Below are positions 9,354 through 18,022 of a stretch of 64,000 bases of DNA, in pieces. The stretch is from NCBI GenBank assembly GCA_029237735.1, contig JAQZBU010000008.1:90763-154762 (forward strand). Reading direction: 5' to 3'. The notes beneath the pieces are model-generated. The model was not told the origin of the DNA and did no database searches. It worked only from the letters and a program-made list of their open reading frames with translations. How positions within the stretch are numbered: the stretch's first letter is position 1; each line of letters opens with the position of its first letter. A program made the translations under genes and the position numbers. This stretch comes from Ramlibacter sp. Lineage in GTDB: Bacteria; Pseudomonadota; Gammaproteobacteria; Burkholderiales; Burkholderiaceae_C.

Positions 9354-10148
9354 ATGGACTATTCACACTACACCACACTTGCCATTACCCGCCGCGGCCC
9401 CGACGATTGCGTACTCGACATCCAGATGCGTGCGCTGAACGGCAAGCTGCCCACCGCGGGCCATGACGGCCACCGTGAGCTCGCGCAGATCTGGCGCGAC
9501 GTCGGAGCCGACGATACCGTGCGCTGCGCGGTGCTGCGCGGTGAAGGGCTGGGGTTTTCCGGCGGCGGCGACCTGGCGCTGGTGCAGGACATGGCCTCCG
9601 ATTTCGAGGTGCGCTCGCGTGTCTGGAAAGAAGCGCGGGACCTGGTCTACAACGTGATCAATTGCGACAAGCCCATCGTGAGCGCCCTGCACGGGCCGGC
9701 CGTGGGCGCCGGGCTCGTGGCCGGGTTGCTGGCCGATATCTCCGTGGCGGCCAGAAGCGCGAAGATCGTCGACGGGCACACCCGCCTGGGCGTGGCGGCC
9801 GGCGATCATGCGGCCATCATCTGGCCGTTGCTCTGTGGCATGGCCAAGGCCAAGTATTACCTGATGTTGTGCGAACCCGTAACCGGCGAAGAGGCCGAGC
9901 GCATCGGGCTGGTGTCGCTCGCCGTCGAGGATGAGCAGTTGCTGCCCAAGGCCTACGAGATCGCCGACAAGCTGGCGCAGGGCTCGCAAAGCGCGATCCG
10001 GTGGACCAAATACTCACTGAATAACTGGCTGCGGCAGGCCGGGCCGTCGTTCGATACGTCGCTGGCCCTGGAATTCATGGGCTTCGCTGGCCCCGACGTG
10101 AAGGAAGGAATAGCCTCCCTGCGCGAACGGCGCGCCCCCAGGTTCTGA
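9354..10148 (+). CDS. Enoyl-CoA hydratase/isomerase family protein
   Basis: A 264-residue crotonase-superfamily protein. The oxyanion-hole segments are visible as [19 protein letters not shown] and the glycine-rich [19 protein letters not shown], with acidic residues in the usual catalytic stretch ([16 protein letters not shown] region near residue 180). It would hydrate or isomerise an acyl-CoA; the substrate is unknown. I prefer the ATG at 9354; an in-frame GTG at 9348 adds two residues. It stands alone with its own promoter region opposite otsB. Confidence 0.85.
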   Translation: MDYSHYTTLAITRRGPDDCVLDIQMRALNGKLPTAGHDGHRELAQIWRDVGADDTVRCAVLRGEGLGFSGGGDLALVQDMASDFEVRSRVWKEARDLVYNVINCDKPIVSALHGPAVGAGLVAGLLADISVAARSAKIVDGHTRLGVAAGDHAAIIWPLLCGMAKAKYYLMLCEPVTGEEAERIGLVSLAVEDEQLLPKAYEIADKLAQGSQSAIRWTKYSLNNWLRQAGPSFDTSLALEFMGFAGPDVKEGIASLRERRAPRF

Positions 10149-10181
10149 ACGGGTAAGGCCGGCACACGATAATTGCCACCC

Positions 10182-10667
10182 ATGAAGACACAAGCTCCTT
10201 TTCTCGCCGCCGCCGCCTGCGCAGCGCTTTTCTTCGGCTCTGCCGTTTTCGCCGAACCAGCCGTCCCCAAGGTAGAGGGCGCATGGATCCGCAGCACCGT
10301 GCAGGGCCAGGCCGGCACCGGCGCGTTCATGAAGCTCACGCCCAGCCAGGCCACCCAACTCGTCGGCGCCTCCACGCCCGTGGCCGGCACGGCCGAAGTC
10401 CACGAAATGAAGATGGAGGGCGACGTGATGAAAATGCGTGCGGTGCCGGCGCTCGACCTGCCCGCCGGCCGCGCGACCGAGCTCAAGCCCGGCGGCTACC
10501 ACATCATGTTGATGGATCTGAAGCAGCCCCTCGCGGCGGGCAGCCGTGTGCCGCTGACGTTGACCTTCCGTGACGCGAAGGGCGTGGAAGGCAAGCTGGA
10601 GCTGAAGGTACCCGTCGCGGCGAAGGCGCCGGGCGCGGCCGCGCCGATGGATGGGCACAAACACTGA
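10182..10667 (+). CDS. Periplasmic copper chaperone, PCu(A)C family
   Basis: A 161-residue exported protein with a clear Sec signal peptide ending near AVFAEPAV. It carries the PCu(A)C copper-binding pattern: VHEMKM, then methionines, then HIMLMDL about 40 residues later. Family members deliver Cu(I) to the CuA site of cytochrome oxidase. I use the ATG at 10182; an in-frame TTG nine bases upstream is unlikely. The C-terminus ends in a His-containing tail (DGHKH) that may also bind copper. Confidence 0.88.
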   Translation: MKTQAPFLAAAACAALFFGSAVFAEPAVPKVEGAWIRSTVQGQAGTGAFMKLTPSQATQLVGASTPVAGTAEVHEMKMEGDVMKMRAVPALDLPAGRATELKPGGYHIMLMDLKQPLAAGSRVPLTLTFRDAKGVEGKLELKVPVAAKAPGAAAPMDGHKH

Positions 10668-10738
10668 TACCGGCGGCGTCGCCAGCCGCGGGCGCTTGGA
10701 GTAAGCTGTGCATACAACACAATGAGCGGAGCGCGGCC

Positions 10739-11401
10739 ATGAGCGACAACCAGAATTTCGGCTTCGGCAAATTCGTTCCCGGGTTCGACTTCCTGCAGAA
10801 CCTCGCCAAGGGCGCCTCGCAGACGCTGCCGCAGATGCCCAACCTGTCGAACTGGGTAGCCCCTACGCTGAATCTGGAGGAGCTGGACAAGCGCATCGGT
10901 GAACTGAAGGCCGTGCACTTCTGGCTGGACCAGAACTCCAAGGCGCTGGGCGCCACCATCCAGGCTCTGGAAGTCCAGAAGATGACGCTGGCCACGCTCA
11001 AGGGCATGAACTTCAACATGGGCGACGTCGCCAACGCGCTCAAGCTCAAGGCCGCCGACACGATGTTCACCGGCGTGCAGAAGGTCAGCGAAAAGGCGGC
11101 GGACACCGCCCGGACGATCACAGACGCCGCTGCCGGGGCTGCTGCCAAGGGCAAGGCCAAGCGCAAGGCGGCAAACGCCGCCGCGCCCGCGACCGGCGTG
11201 GTCGACCCGCTCCAGTGGTGGGGCGCGCTGACCCAGCAGTTCCAGGAGATCGCCGCCGGCGCGATGAAAGACGCCGCCTCCCAGACTGCGGTTTCCACAG
11301 CGAAGAACATGGCGACAGGTGTGGCGAAGGAAGCCATGAAGACGGCCACCGGCATGGCCAAGGCCGCCACCAAACGCCCTGCCAAGAAGGCGGCGCGCTG
11401 A
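10739..11401 (+). CDS. PhaM-like polyhydroxyalkanoate granule protein
   Basis: A 220-residue protein. The N-terminal half (about residues 1-100) has the conserved FGFGKFVPGFDFLQNL and LDKRIGELKAVHFWLDQN segments of PhaM, which in Cupriavidus activates PHB synthase and links granules to the nucleoid. The C-terminus is Lys/Ala-rich (AKRPAKKAAR), like the DNA-binding tail of PhaM. It suggests this organism stores PHA, although no phaC lies in the window. Gene name inferred by resemblance only, hence no symbol. Confidence 0.78.
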   Translation: MSDNQNFGFGKFVPGFDFLQNLAKGASQTLPQMPNLSNWVAPTLNLEELDKRIGELKAVHFWLDQNSKALGATIQALEVQKMTLATLKGMNFNMGDVANALKLKAADTMFTGVQKVSEKAADTARTITDAAAGAAAKGKAKRKAANAAAPATGVVDPLQWWGALTQQFQEIAAGAMKDAASQTAVSTAKNMATGVAKEAMKTATGMAKAATKRPAKKAAR

Positions 11402-11421
11402 TCGATTTCCCTGGGGCGGCC

Positions 11422-12681
11422 GTGAAGCTCTTTCCATTCGGACACGCAACGCATCCCCAGTGGCAAATGGCCGCCGGGTTGGTGCTGGCACAGCTGCGCG
11501 CGCAGATGGCGCTTCACGATTATGCGCAGGCACCGACCCTCGGGCTGCTTTATGTCACCGACCACTATGCACCATGGGCACAGGACATCCTGGACCACCT
11601 GGGTGCCGAGCTGCCGGAAATCACCGACTGGTCCGGCACCGTGGGCGTGGGCATTGCGTCGTCGAACGTCGAATATTTCGACGAGCCCGCCCTCGCCGTG
11701 ATGCTGTGCGAACTGCCGACCGACCAGTACCGCGTGTTCTCCGGTGTCGCCCCGCTGGCGGTGGGTGAGGGCATGGGCTTCGAGCCGTACACGGCGCTTG
11801 TGCATGCCGACGCCGGCACGCCGGACGTAGCGGAACTCATTGCCGAGATGGCGTCGCGCACGGCCACCGGATATCTCTTCGGCGGCCTCGCCTCCAGCCG
11901 CACAGAGTCCGTGCAGTTCGCGGTGGGTGGCAACGGCAACATCAAGGGCCATGGCGCGGCCGGCGGCGTGTTTCGCGGCGGTCTCTCAGGCGTTGCCTTC
12001 GGCGAAGGCATCGCGTTGGTGTCACGCGTGACGCAAGGCTGCCAGCCGGTCGCGACCCAGCGCGTGATCACCGCCGCCGAAGACAACGTGATCACCGAGC
12101 TGGACGGCGAGCCCGCGCTCGACGTACTGCTGCGCGACACGGGAATTTCACTGGACGAGCCCCATTCAGCGATGGCGGCTCTGCGCGCGACGCTGGTCGG
12201 GCTTACCGAGCCGGGGGGCGACGCAGTCGGGCGCACCGGCAACTTTGGGGCCGATGTCGTCGTGCGGCACATCATCGGCCTCGATCCGGCGCGAAGCGGT
12301 GTCGCAGTCGCGGACCATGTGTCGGCGGGGATGCGCATGGCCTTTTGCAAGCGAAGTCCCCAGGCCGCGCGTGCCGACCTGATGCGCATTTGCGCTGAGA
12401 TCCGTGAAGAGCTCGAGCCTGAGGAGATGCCGCTGCCCGTTGCCGCCGCGCTCGCGGCGCCCGACGCTCAGACGGCGCCTAGCCCAGAGCGCCGCATTGC
12501 CGGTGCGATCTATGTGAGCTGTGCCGGCCGCGGCGGCCCGCATTTTGGCGGGCCGAGCGCTGAACTGCAGATCGTGCGCCGCGCGCTGGGCGATGTGCCG
12601 CTGGTTGGCTTCTTTGCCGGCGGCGAGATCGCCCGCCATCATCTGTACGGGTACACCGGCGTGCTGACCGTGTTCCGGTAA
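11422..12681 (+). CDS. FIST domain sensory protein
   Basis: A 419-residue protein with FIST_N (about residues 30-225) and FIST_C (about 230-400) domains, a predicted ligand-binding module found alone or fused to signalling outputs. Typical elements are the LFGGLASSRTESVQFA segment and the C-terminal GGPHFGG...GFFAGGEIA region. No output domain is attached. I chose GTG at 11422 because it follows the phasin-like stop directly and gives the expected N-terminus; the frame further upstream is antisense-free noise over the previous gene. Probably co-transcribed with it. Confidence 0.82.
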   Translation: MKLFPFGHATHPQWQMAAGLVLAQLRAQMALHDYAQAPTLGLLYVTDHYAPWAQDILDHLGAELPEITDWSGTVGVGIASSNVEYFDEPALAVMLCELPTDQYRVFSGVAPLAVGEGMGFEPYTALVHADAGTPDVAELIAEMASRTATGYLFGGLASSRTESVQFAVGGNGNIKGHGAAGGVFRGGLSGVAFGEGIALVSRVTQGCQPVATQRVITAAEDNVITELDGEPALDVLLRDTGISLDEPHSAMAALRATLVGLTEPGGDAVGRTGNFGADVVVRHIIGLDPARSGVAVADHVSAGMRMAFCKRSPQAARADLMRICAEIREELEPEEMPLPVAAALAAPDAQTAPSPERRIAGAIYVSCAGRGGPHFGGPSAELQIVRRALGDVPLVGFFAGGEIARHHLYGYTGVLTVFR

Positions 12682-12762
12682 CCATGGCAAGACTCTCGCT
12701 GGGCCACGCAGCCGGGCGCGGAGGGCGGCGGCACGTCACGCGCGCGCCTGGCATGGCGTGCC

Positions 12763-13779
12763 TTGCGCGCGACTCTGACGCAGGGCAAAGCGTTGCGCCG
12801 CTGGATGGGCGTGGTGTACGAGCTGCATGCGCGTTCCGTCGTGCGTGAACTGCCAGGCGAATACCTGCGCGCGATCCGGCCTTATGTGCATCGCGGCACA
12901 GGCTTCGACGACCGCGTTGTCCAGCTGACCGACCACTACGATTGGCTCGAGACGGCGTTCTACCCGACGGCCTTCGAGAAGATCGCCTCCGGCGAGCCGA
13001 TGGTGCTGGCCGAACTAGCGCCGCCGCACGGCTACGACTTCATGAGGTTGCAGCTGCGTCAGGCGCCTGCGCAAAGCCCCGAGGGCGAGTTGCTCCTCAC
13101 GCTCAGCCTGCAGCGCTCCGCGGAACTCCAGCATAAGCCGCAGCCCATGGACGCGGGTGTGCTGGCGTTTAGCCGCTTTCGCATAGACGGCATCGCGTGT
13201 CTGGTGATCGGCGGGGTGCGCGGCCAGCGACACCCCGTGTTGCGGGCGAGTCCGATGGAGATCAGCCAGGCCTTGCAGGGCTGGAAGCCATCCGTACTCA
13301 TGGTGCGTGTTGCCCAGGAACTGGCCCGTTTCTGGGGGTTGCGCATCGTCGGGCTCCATCCGGCAGCGCACCGGCTGCACGGTTGGTCCTATCAATGGAC
13401 CCAGCGTTCGCGGGACGCGGGCCAGCGTGTCTATGCCAGCCTGGAAGCGTTGTGGGCGCACTTCGAGGCCACCAAGGGCCCGCCGGGCTGGGTCATCGTG
13501 CCCCTCAACTCCGACGAGAAACTCGCAGCCACCGCGCTTTCGCCGGAAAAGCGCGCGCGCCAGACGAGGCGCGCCGATTACTGGATCCGCACGCGCAACC
13601 TGCTTCGCGCCCAGTTCAAGCAGATGCTGCATCGCCCGGATCGCGGCGACCAGCTATCGCGCGTGACCCAGGCGATGGAACGCGACAGCATGGCCCCAGA
13701 CGACGACCTGGACTTCCAGGAAAGCGAAGACATGGTTCCCTCGCACGTGCTGCAGACCGGGCCGGGCAGCCTGCTGTAG
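12763..13779 (+). CDS. VirK/YbjX family (DUF535) protein
   Basis: A 338-residue protein matching the DUF535/VirK-YbjX family, linked in enterobacteria to envelope stress and virulence-protein localisation. Conserved segments include LTDHYDWLE near residue 56 and WGLRIVGLHPAAHRLHGWSY near residue 197. The start is uncertain: the only near-cognate start is TTG at 12763, while a natural-looking ATG (MARLSLGHAAG) at 12684 is in another frame, so a GC-rich indel between about 12715 and 12740 may have split the true N-terminus. No signal peptide visible. Confidence 0.8.
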   Translation: MRATLTQGKALRRWMGVVYELHARSVVRELPGEYLRAIRPYVHRGTGFDDRVVQLTDHYDWLETAFYPTAFEKIASGEPMVLAELAPPHGYDFMRLQLRQAPAQSPEGELLLTLSLQRSAELQHKPQPMDAGVLAFSRFRIDGIACLVIGGVRGQRHPVLRASPMEISQALQGWKPSVLMVRVAQELARFWGLRIVGLHPAAHRLHGWSYQWTQRSRDAGQRVYASLEALWAHFEATKGPPGWVIVPLNSDEKLAATALSPEKRARQTRRADYWIRTRNLLRAQFKQMLHRPDRGDQLSRVTQAMERDSMAPDDDLDFQESEDMVPSHVLQTGPGSLL

Positions 13780-13791
13780 CGGGACCGGACG

Positions 13792-14523
13792 CTAACGGCG
13801 CAGCGCCGTGAACGCGGCAAACTCCCAGCTGCGCATCGCAAGCAGCAGCGTGTAGCCTTCGCGGTCTTTTTCGGGCAGCTTCTGGTCGGCCTGGTGCTGC
13901 TGCGCGAAGTCCTGGGCGACGCGCTGCATCCGCTCCAGGAACGAAGGCGCCACGCCGCGGCTGACTGATCCGTGCACCAGCAGCACGCCCTCGCCGGCCG
14001 CGTCGAAACCGCCCGAAAAATAGTCCAGCAGTGCGTTCTCGCGAAAGTAATGCATCACGGGGCCGTGCGGCCGCCATCGGAAAGTTTTTGCCAGCTTGAG
14101 CCGATAGCGATTCAGGGGCCGCAGCTCGATAATGCCGAGGCGGTCGAGCTGCGCGAAATACTTGATGCACTCCACCTGGCTCAGGCGGTAGTGTTCGCTG
14201 ATCTGGTCCAGCGTCCACTGGCTGAGAACGCAGATGGCGCACAGGAGCAGCTTCTTGTCGGCCACCACCGCCCTCTCCTGCTCCTGTGTCAGCTCCTTGA
14301 GCAGGGGCTGCGCATCGGCGACGCGGCGCGCGAGTTCGGCGAAATCGAGTTTGAGCGCCCGGCAGATCGCGTCGATGCGCGACAGCGGCATGTCACCCTT
14401 GGCCAACATCCGCTTCACGCTGGATTCCGCCATGTCCAGAGCACGCGCGAGATCGGCATACGTCATCTGTGCGGACTTGAGTTCCTTCTTCAGGGCGACA
14501 ACGAGATCGGCGGTCGTGCTCAT
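13792..14523 (-). CDS. XRE-family helix-turn-helix regulator
   Basis: A 243-residue regulator. The N-terminal 65 residues form a Cro/C1-type HTH (MTYADLARALDMAESSVKRML), and the remaining 180 residues are a helical domain of a type common in Burkholderiales XRE proteins, with no recognised ligand pocket. It is divergent from the CREST-type hydrolase gene. A perfect 17-bp palindrome sits 10 bases upstream of its start, strongly suggesting autoregulation. Confidence 0.85.
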   Translation of the reverse strand: MSTTADLVVALKKELKSAQMTYADLARALDMAESSVKRMLAKGDMPLSRIDAICRALKLDFAELARRVADAQPLLKELTQEQERAVVADKKLLLCAICVLSQWTLDQISEHYRLSQVECIKYFAQLDRLGIIELRPLNRYRLKLAKTFRWRPHGPVMHYFRENALLDYFSGGFDAAGEGVLLVHGSVSRGVAPSFLERMQRVAQDFAQQHQADQKLPEKDREGYTLLLAMRSWEFAAFTALRR

Positions 14524-14532
14524 GGGGTTGGG

Positions 14533-14549
14533 GTATCGAAATTCGATAC
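14533..14549. promoter_or_regulatory. Perfect palindromic operator candidate for the XRE regulator
   Basis: GTATCGAA-A-TTCGATAC: two 8-bp arms, perfectly inverted around a central A, 10 bases upstream of the regulator start. A further half-site GTATCG lies at 14573-14578. The symmetry and position are those of an autoregulatory operator; binding is inferred. Confidence 0.6.
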
Positions 14550-14640
14550 TGCGAGGTTCGTGTGCGCGAAATGTATCGCAGTTTGCCGACGAAAGCGCCG
14601 AAAATCCGCAGACTCGCGCCGTTCAACCCAAGGAGCGAAG

Positions 14641-15456
14641 ATGCGATCGATTCTTTCGAAGACCGAAACGATGCTGCTGGCGGCATGCCTGGTCTTACTG
14701 GCGGTGGCGCTGGCAGGTCCGATGCTGTCGCAGCCCGGCCGCTACCACGATTTCGCCGACCAGCGCGTGCTGTGGGGCCTGCCTTTTGCGATGGACGTGT
14801 TGTCCAACATCCCGTTCGCGCTTGCGGGTGTCGCAGGTATGGTGGCGCTCCTGCGCTTGCCGCCACTCGCCCTGGACACCGTGCCGCGCGCGATGGCATG
14901 GTTGTTCTTCGCCGGCCTTGTGGTGACGGCAGGCGCATCGAGCTGGTACCACTGGCATCCCGACGAAACCGGCTTGGCGATCGACCGCTGCGGCATGGGG
15001 GTGGCCTTCGCAGGTCTGCTCGGCCTGGCCGCGGCTGGACGTGTCAGCAATCGAGCCGGCGCAGCGTTGGCACTGGCCGTGCTGGTGCTTGCGCCGCTCG
15101 CCGCCCAGGTTGCCGCCCATGCCGGTAACGTGCTGCCGTGGGCTGCCCTCCAGTTCGGCGGCATCGCGCTGATGCTCTGGTTGGCCGTGCTGCGGTCACG
15201 CCGCGGCGCCCTGGCGTTCAACTGCGGCCTCGTGATCCTGGCTTACGCCGTGGCCAAGCTGCTCGAGCTCAACGATCACCAGGTCTACGCGCTCACCGGC
15301 CAGTTCGTGTCCGGCCATACGCTCAAGCACGTGGCTGCGTCGTTCGCGGCAGGGCCCATCATCGCGGCGCTCTGGCCCTTGGGTGGCTCAAGGCAGAATG
15401 CCGCTGGCGCCATCGGCACCGCAGGCAAGCGCGCCCGCCGGGCGGGCCATGCGTGA
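14641..15456 (+). CDS. CREST-superfamily membrane hydrolase (alkaline ceramidase-like)
   Basis: A 271-residue, seven-helix membrane protein. It carries the full catalytic set of the CREST superfamily (alkaline ceramidases, PAQR, Per1): Ser55 in DVLSNIPF, His104 in SSWYHW, Asp115 in LAIDRCG, and His226/His230 in SGHTLKH. The H-to-D spacing (11) and HxxxH match human ACER3 (H81, D92, H217, H221). It should be a zinc-dependent amide or ester hydrolase in the inner membrane; the lipid substrate is unknown. The ATG at 14641 follows AAGGAG. Next gene is an MFS-acyltransferase fusion 28 nt downstream. Confidence 0.78.
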   Translation: MRSILSKTETMLLAACLVLLAVALAGPMLSQPGRYHDFADQRVLWGLPFAMDVLSNIPFALAGVAGMVALLRLPPLALDTVPRAMAWLFFAGLVVTAGASSWYHWHPDETGLAIDRCGMGVAFAGLLGLAAAGRVSNRAGAALALAVLVLAPLAAQVAAHAGNVLPWAALQFGGIALMLWLAVLRSRRGALAFNCGLVILAYAVAKLLELNDHQVYALTGQFVSGHTLKHVAASFAAGPIIAALWPLGGSRQNAAGAIGTAGKRARRAGHA

Positions 15457-15484
15457 CAAGACAAACAGGATGAGGAGAGAAATC

Positions 15485-17407
15485 ATGACCACCGCCATTG
15501 CCGAAGTTGCAGCCGGCCCCGCCACGCAGCCGCACCCGAACCAGTTCGCGCTGCTCAGGCAACGGCGGTTCGCGCCGTTCTTCTGGACGCAGTTCTCGGG
15601 CGCCGCCAACGACAACCTGTTCAAGTTCGCCTTCACCGTGATGGTGACCTACCAGCTGCAGATCAGCTGGTTGCCGCCGGCGATGGCGGGCCTGGTGATC
15701 GGCGCGCTGTTCATCCTGCCGTTCCTGCTGTTCTCGGCGACCAGCGGCCAGCTGACGGACAAATACGACAAGACCACCATGATCCGGCTGGTCAAGAATC
15801 TGGAGATCGCGATCATGCTGGTCGCGGGCTACGGCTTCTACAACGACAACGTCGTGGTGCTGCTCGCGTGTACCTTCCTCATGGGCCTGCACTCCACGCT
15901 GTTCGGCCCGGTGAAGTTCGCCTACCTCCCGCAGATGCTCGATGAGCGCGAGCTCACCGGCGGCAACGGCATGGTGGAGATGGGCACGTTCGTGGCGATC
16001 CTGCTGGGCAATGTCGTCGGCGGGCTGATCGTGGCGATTCCCGAGGTCGGCCGGCAGGACGTTGCCATCGCGTGCGTGGTGCTGGCGCTGGTGGGCCGTG
16101 CCGTGGCGCAGTTCATCCCGTCGGCGCCCGCGACCGACCCGGGGCTGAAAGTCAACTTCAACCCCTTCACCGAAACCTGGCGCAACCTCAAGCTCGCGCA
16201 CCAGAACATCGTGGTGTTCCGCTCGCTGCTGGGTATCAGCTGGATGTGGTTCTTCGGCGCGGTGTTCCTCAGCCAGTTCCCCAGTTTCGCCAAGGAAGTG
16301 CTGCACGGCAACGAGCAGGTGGCTTCGCTGCTGCTGGTGGTCTTCTCGGTAGGCATCGGCATCGGCTCGCTGCTGTGCGAAGTGCTCTCGCGGCGCCACG
16401 TGGAGATCGGCCTGGTGCCGCTGGGTGCGATCGGGATGAGCGTGTTCGCGGTGGATCTGTACTTCGCTTCGCGCGGCCTACCGCCCGCGACTGGCCTGGC
16501 GCTGGGCCAGTTCCTTGCCGCGCCGGCACATTGGCGCGTGATGGCGGACCTCGCGCTGCTCAGCCTGTTCGCGGGCCTGTACAGCGTGCCGATGTACGCG
16601 TTGATCCAGTTGCGCAGCCAACCGACGCATCGCGCGCGCATCATCGCGGCGAACAACATTCTCAATGCGCTGTTCATGATCGCCAGCTCGGTGATCGCGG
16701 GTGTGCTGCTCAAGCTCGGCATGACCATCCCCCAGATCTTCCTGCTGGTCGGCCTGGCCAACGCCGTCGTGGCCTTCTACATCTTCATGCTGGTGCCGGA
16801 GTACCTGCTGCGGTTCGTCGCGTGGCTGGCTTCGCGGCTGGTGTACCGCTTCAAGGTCACCGGCGACGACAACATTCCGGTCGCAGGTGCCGCCGTGCTC
16901 GTGTGCAACCACGTGAGCTTCGTCGATGCGGTGCTGCTGATGGCGGCGAGCCCGCGGCCGATCTACTTCATCATGGACCACCGCATCTTCAAGGTACCGG
17001 TGCTCGGCTGGCTGTTCAGGCTAGCCAGGGCAATCCCGATCGCCCCGCGCATGGAAGACCCGGCGGCCTACGAGGCGGCCTTCGCTGCGGCGGCCAAGGT
17101 GCTGCAGGATGGCGACTTGCTTGCCATCTTCCCCGAGGGCGGCATCACGCGCGACGGCACGCTGCAGGAGTTCAAGGGCGGCATCATGAAGATCCTGGAG
17201 CGCCAGGCCGTGCCGGTGATCCCGATGGCGCTCACCAACCTCTGGGGCTCGTATTTCAGCCGGGTGGAGGAGGGCGGCGCGATGGTGCGGCCCTTCCGGC
17301 GGGGGCTGTTCAACCGGGTCGGTCTGAACGTGGGTGCGCCTGTGCCCGCTGCGCAGGTGCAGCCGGACGTGCTGCGTACGCATGTGGCGCATCTGCTCAC
17401 GGCCTAA
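15485..17407 (+). CDS. MFS transporter fused to 1-acylglycerol-phosphate acyltransferase (LplT-PlsC type)
   Basis: A 640-residue fusion. Residues about 20-410 form a 12-helix MFS domain resembling the lysophospholipid flippase LplT, and residues about 440-640 are a PlsC acyltransferase with the HX4D box at His476/Asp480 (NHVSFVD) and IFPEGGITRDG. In E. coli the lplT and aas genes flip and re-acylate lysophospholipids; this protein lacks the acyl-ACP synthetase part. The start ATG 15485 has GAGGAG-like upstream sequence (GAGGAGAGAAATC). It probably forms an operon with the CREST hydrolase. Confidence 0.88.
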   Translation: MTTAIAEVAAGPATQPHPNQFALLRQRRFAPFFWTQFSGAANDNLFKFAFTVMVTYQLQISWLPPAMAGLVIGALFILPFLLFSATSGQLTDKYDKTTMIRLVKNLEIAIMLVAGYGFYNDNVVVLLACTFLMGLHSTLFGPVKFAYLPQMLDERELTGGNGMVEMGTFVAILLGNVVGGLIVAIPEVGRQDVAIACVVLALVGRAVAQFIPSAPATDPGLKVNFNPFTETWRNLKLAHQNIVVFRSLLGISWMWFFGAVFLSQFPSFAKEVLHGNEQVASLLLVVFSVGIGIGSLLCEVLSRRHVEIGLVPLGAIGMSVFAVDLYFASRGLPPATGLALGQFLAAPAHWRVMADLALLSLFAGLYSVPMYALIQLRSQPTHRARIIAANNILNALFMIASSVIAGVLLKLGMTIPQIFLLVGLANAVVAFYIFMLVPEYLLRFVAWLASRLVYRFKVTGDDNIPVAGAAVLVCNHVSFVDAVLLMAASPRPIYFIMDHRIFKVPVLGWLFRLARAIPIAPRMEDPAAYEAAFAAAAKVLQDGDLLAIFPEGGITRDGTLQEFKGGIMKILERQAVPVIPMALTNLWGSYFSRVEEGGAMVRPFRRGLFNRVGLNVGAPVPAAQVQPDVLRTHVAHLLTA

Positions 17408-17424
17408 GTATCGTTTTTTGATAC
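17408..17424. promoter_or_regulatory. Second copy (degenerate) of the XRE-type palindrome
   Basis: GTATCG-N5-TGATAC, with the same 17-bp length and half-site spacing as the palindrome at 14533 but a T-rich centre. It starts directly after the stop of the MFS-acyltransferase gene and precedes the YiaA/B gene. It might instead be a weak hairpin; the 5-bp stem and internal T-run are unlike a typical terminator. Confidence 0.4.
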
Positions 17425-17522
17425 CGCTGGCATAGCGTCGGCGCAATTGGGCGGAATAACGCGACTTTTCGCGGACCGCCGCCGACACTTAGTGCATGTT
17501 CAACAACCTCGAAGAGGTCCAC

Positions 17523-17993
17523 ATGCAAGTCCTGATTCATCGCGATTCCAAAGCCTGGCAACTGCAGGTCTGGGCGTCTTTCCTTGTCGCCGCGTTCCTG
17601 TGCGGCGTGGGCCTGGCCTACCTGCCGGGCAAGGACCTGGATCGCGCGTTCATGATCATGGGCTACTTCTTCTGCCTGTCGGCCGCCTTCGTGCTGGCGA
17701 AGTTCGTACGTGATACCGAGAAGAGCAAGGCCGAGGGCCGCGCGGCCGACACGCCGATGTTCCGCTACGTCGTTTGGGGCGGCTTCTTCCTGGCAATGGT
17801 GCTGACCGGCTGGGGCTTGCTGCGCATGGAGATCAACGACACCTACAAGGCCTTCCTGGGCGTCAGCTGGCTCTACCTGATTACCTGCACTTTCACACTG
17901 GCCAAATCCCTGCGCGACGCGCATGAAGCTGACCTGGCAGATGCGCATCGCCAGGGCCGCCTGTCGCGTGCCGTCGATGAAGCGGTTGCGTGA
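17523..17993 (+). CDS. YiaA/YiaB family inner-membrane protein
   Basis: A 156-residue protein with four predicted membrane helices in two repeated pairs, e.g. WASFLVAAFLCGVGLAYLP and FMIMGYFFCLSAAFVLAK, matching the YiaA/B family of unknown function. I prefer ATG 17523 (GAAGAGG upstream); an in-frame ATG at 17496 adds nine residues. It opens a run of four small envelope genes, and a palindrome resembling the upstream XRE operator lies just 5' of it. Confidence 0.8.
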   Translation: MQVLIHRDSKAWQLQVWASFLVAAFLCGVGLAYLPGKDLDRAFMIMGYFFCLSAAFVLAKFVRDTEKSKAEGRAADTPMFRYVVWGGFFLAMVLTGWGLLRMEINDTYKAFLGVSWLYLITCTFTLAKSLRDAHEADLADAHRQGRLSRAVDEAVA

Positions 17994-18022
17994 CCTTATC
18001 CCATCCTCCAAGGAGTCCCCCC

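Noticed and set aside
16072..17421. 449-codon plus-strand frame over the MFS-acyltransferase fusion
   Set aside because: Out of frame with the real protein; Arg/Gly/Ala-rich nonsense.
17408..17424. Transcription terminator after the MFS-acyltransferase gene
   Set aside because: Only a 5-bp stem with the Ts inside the loop; the match in length and half-sites to the XRE palindrome explains it better.
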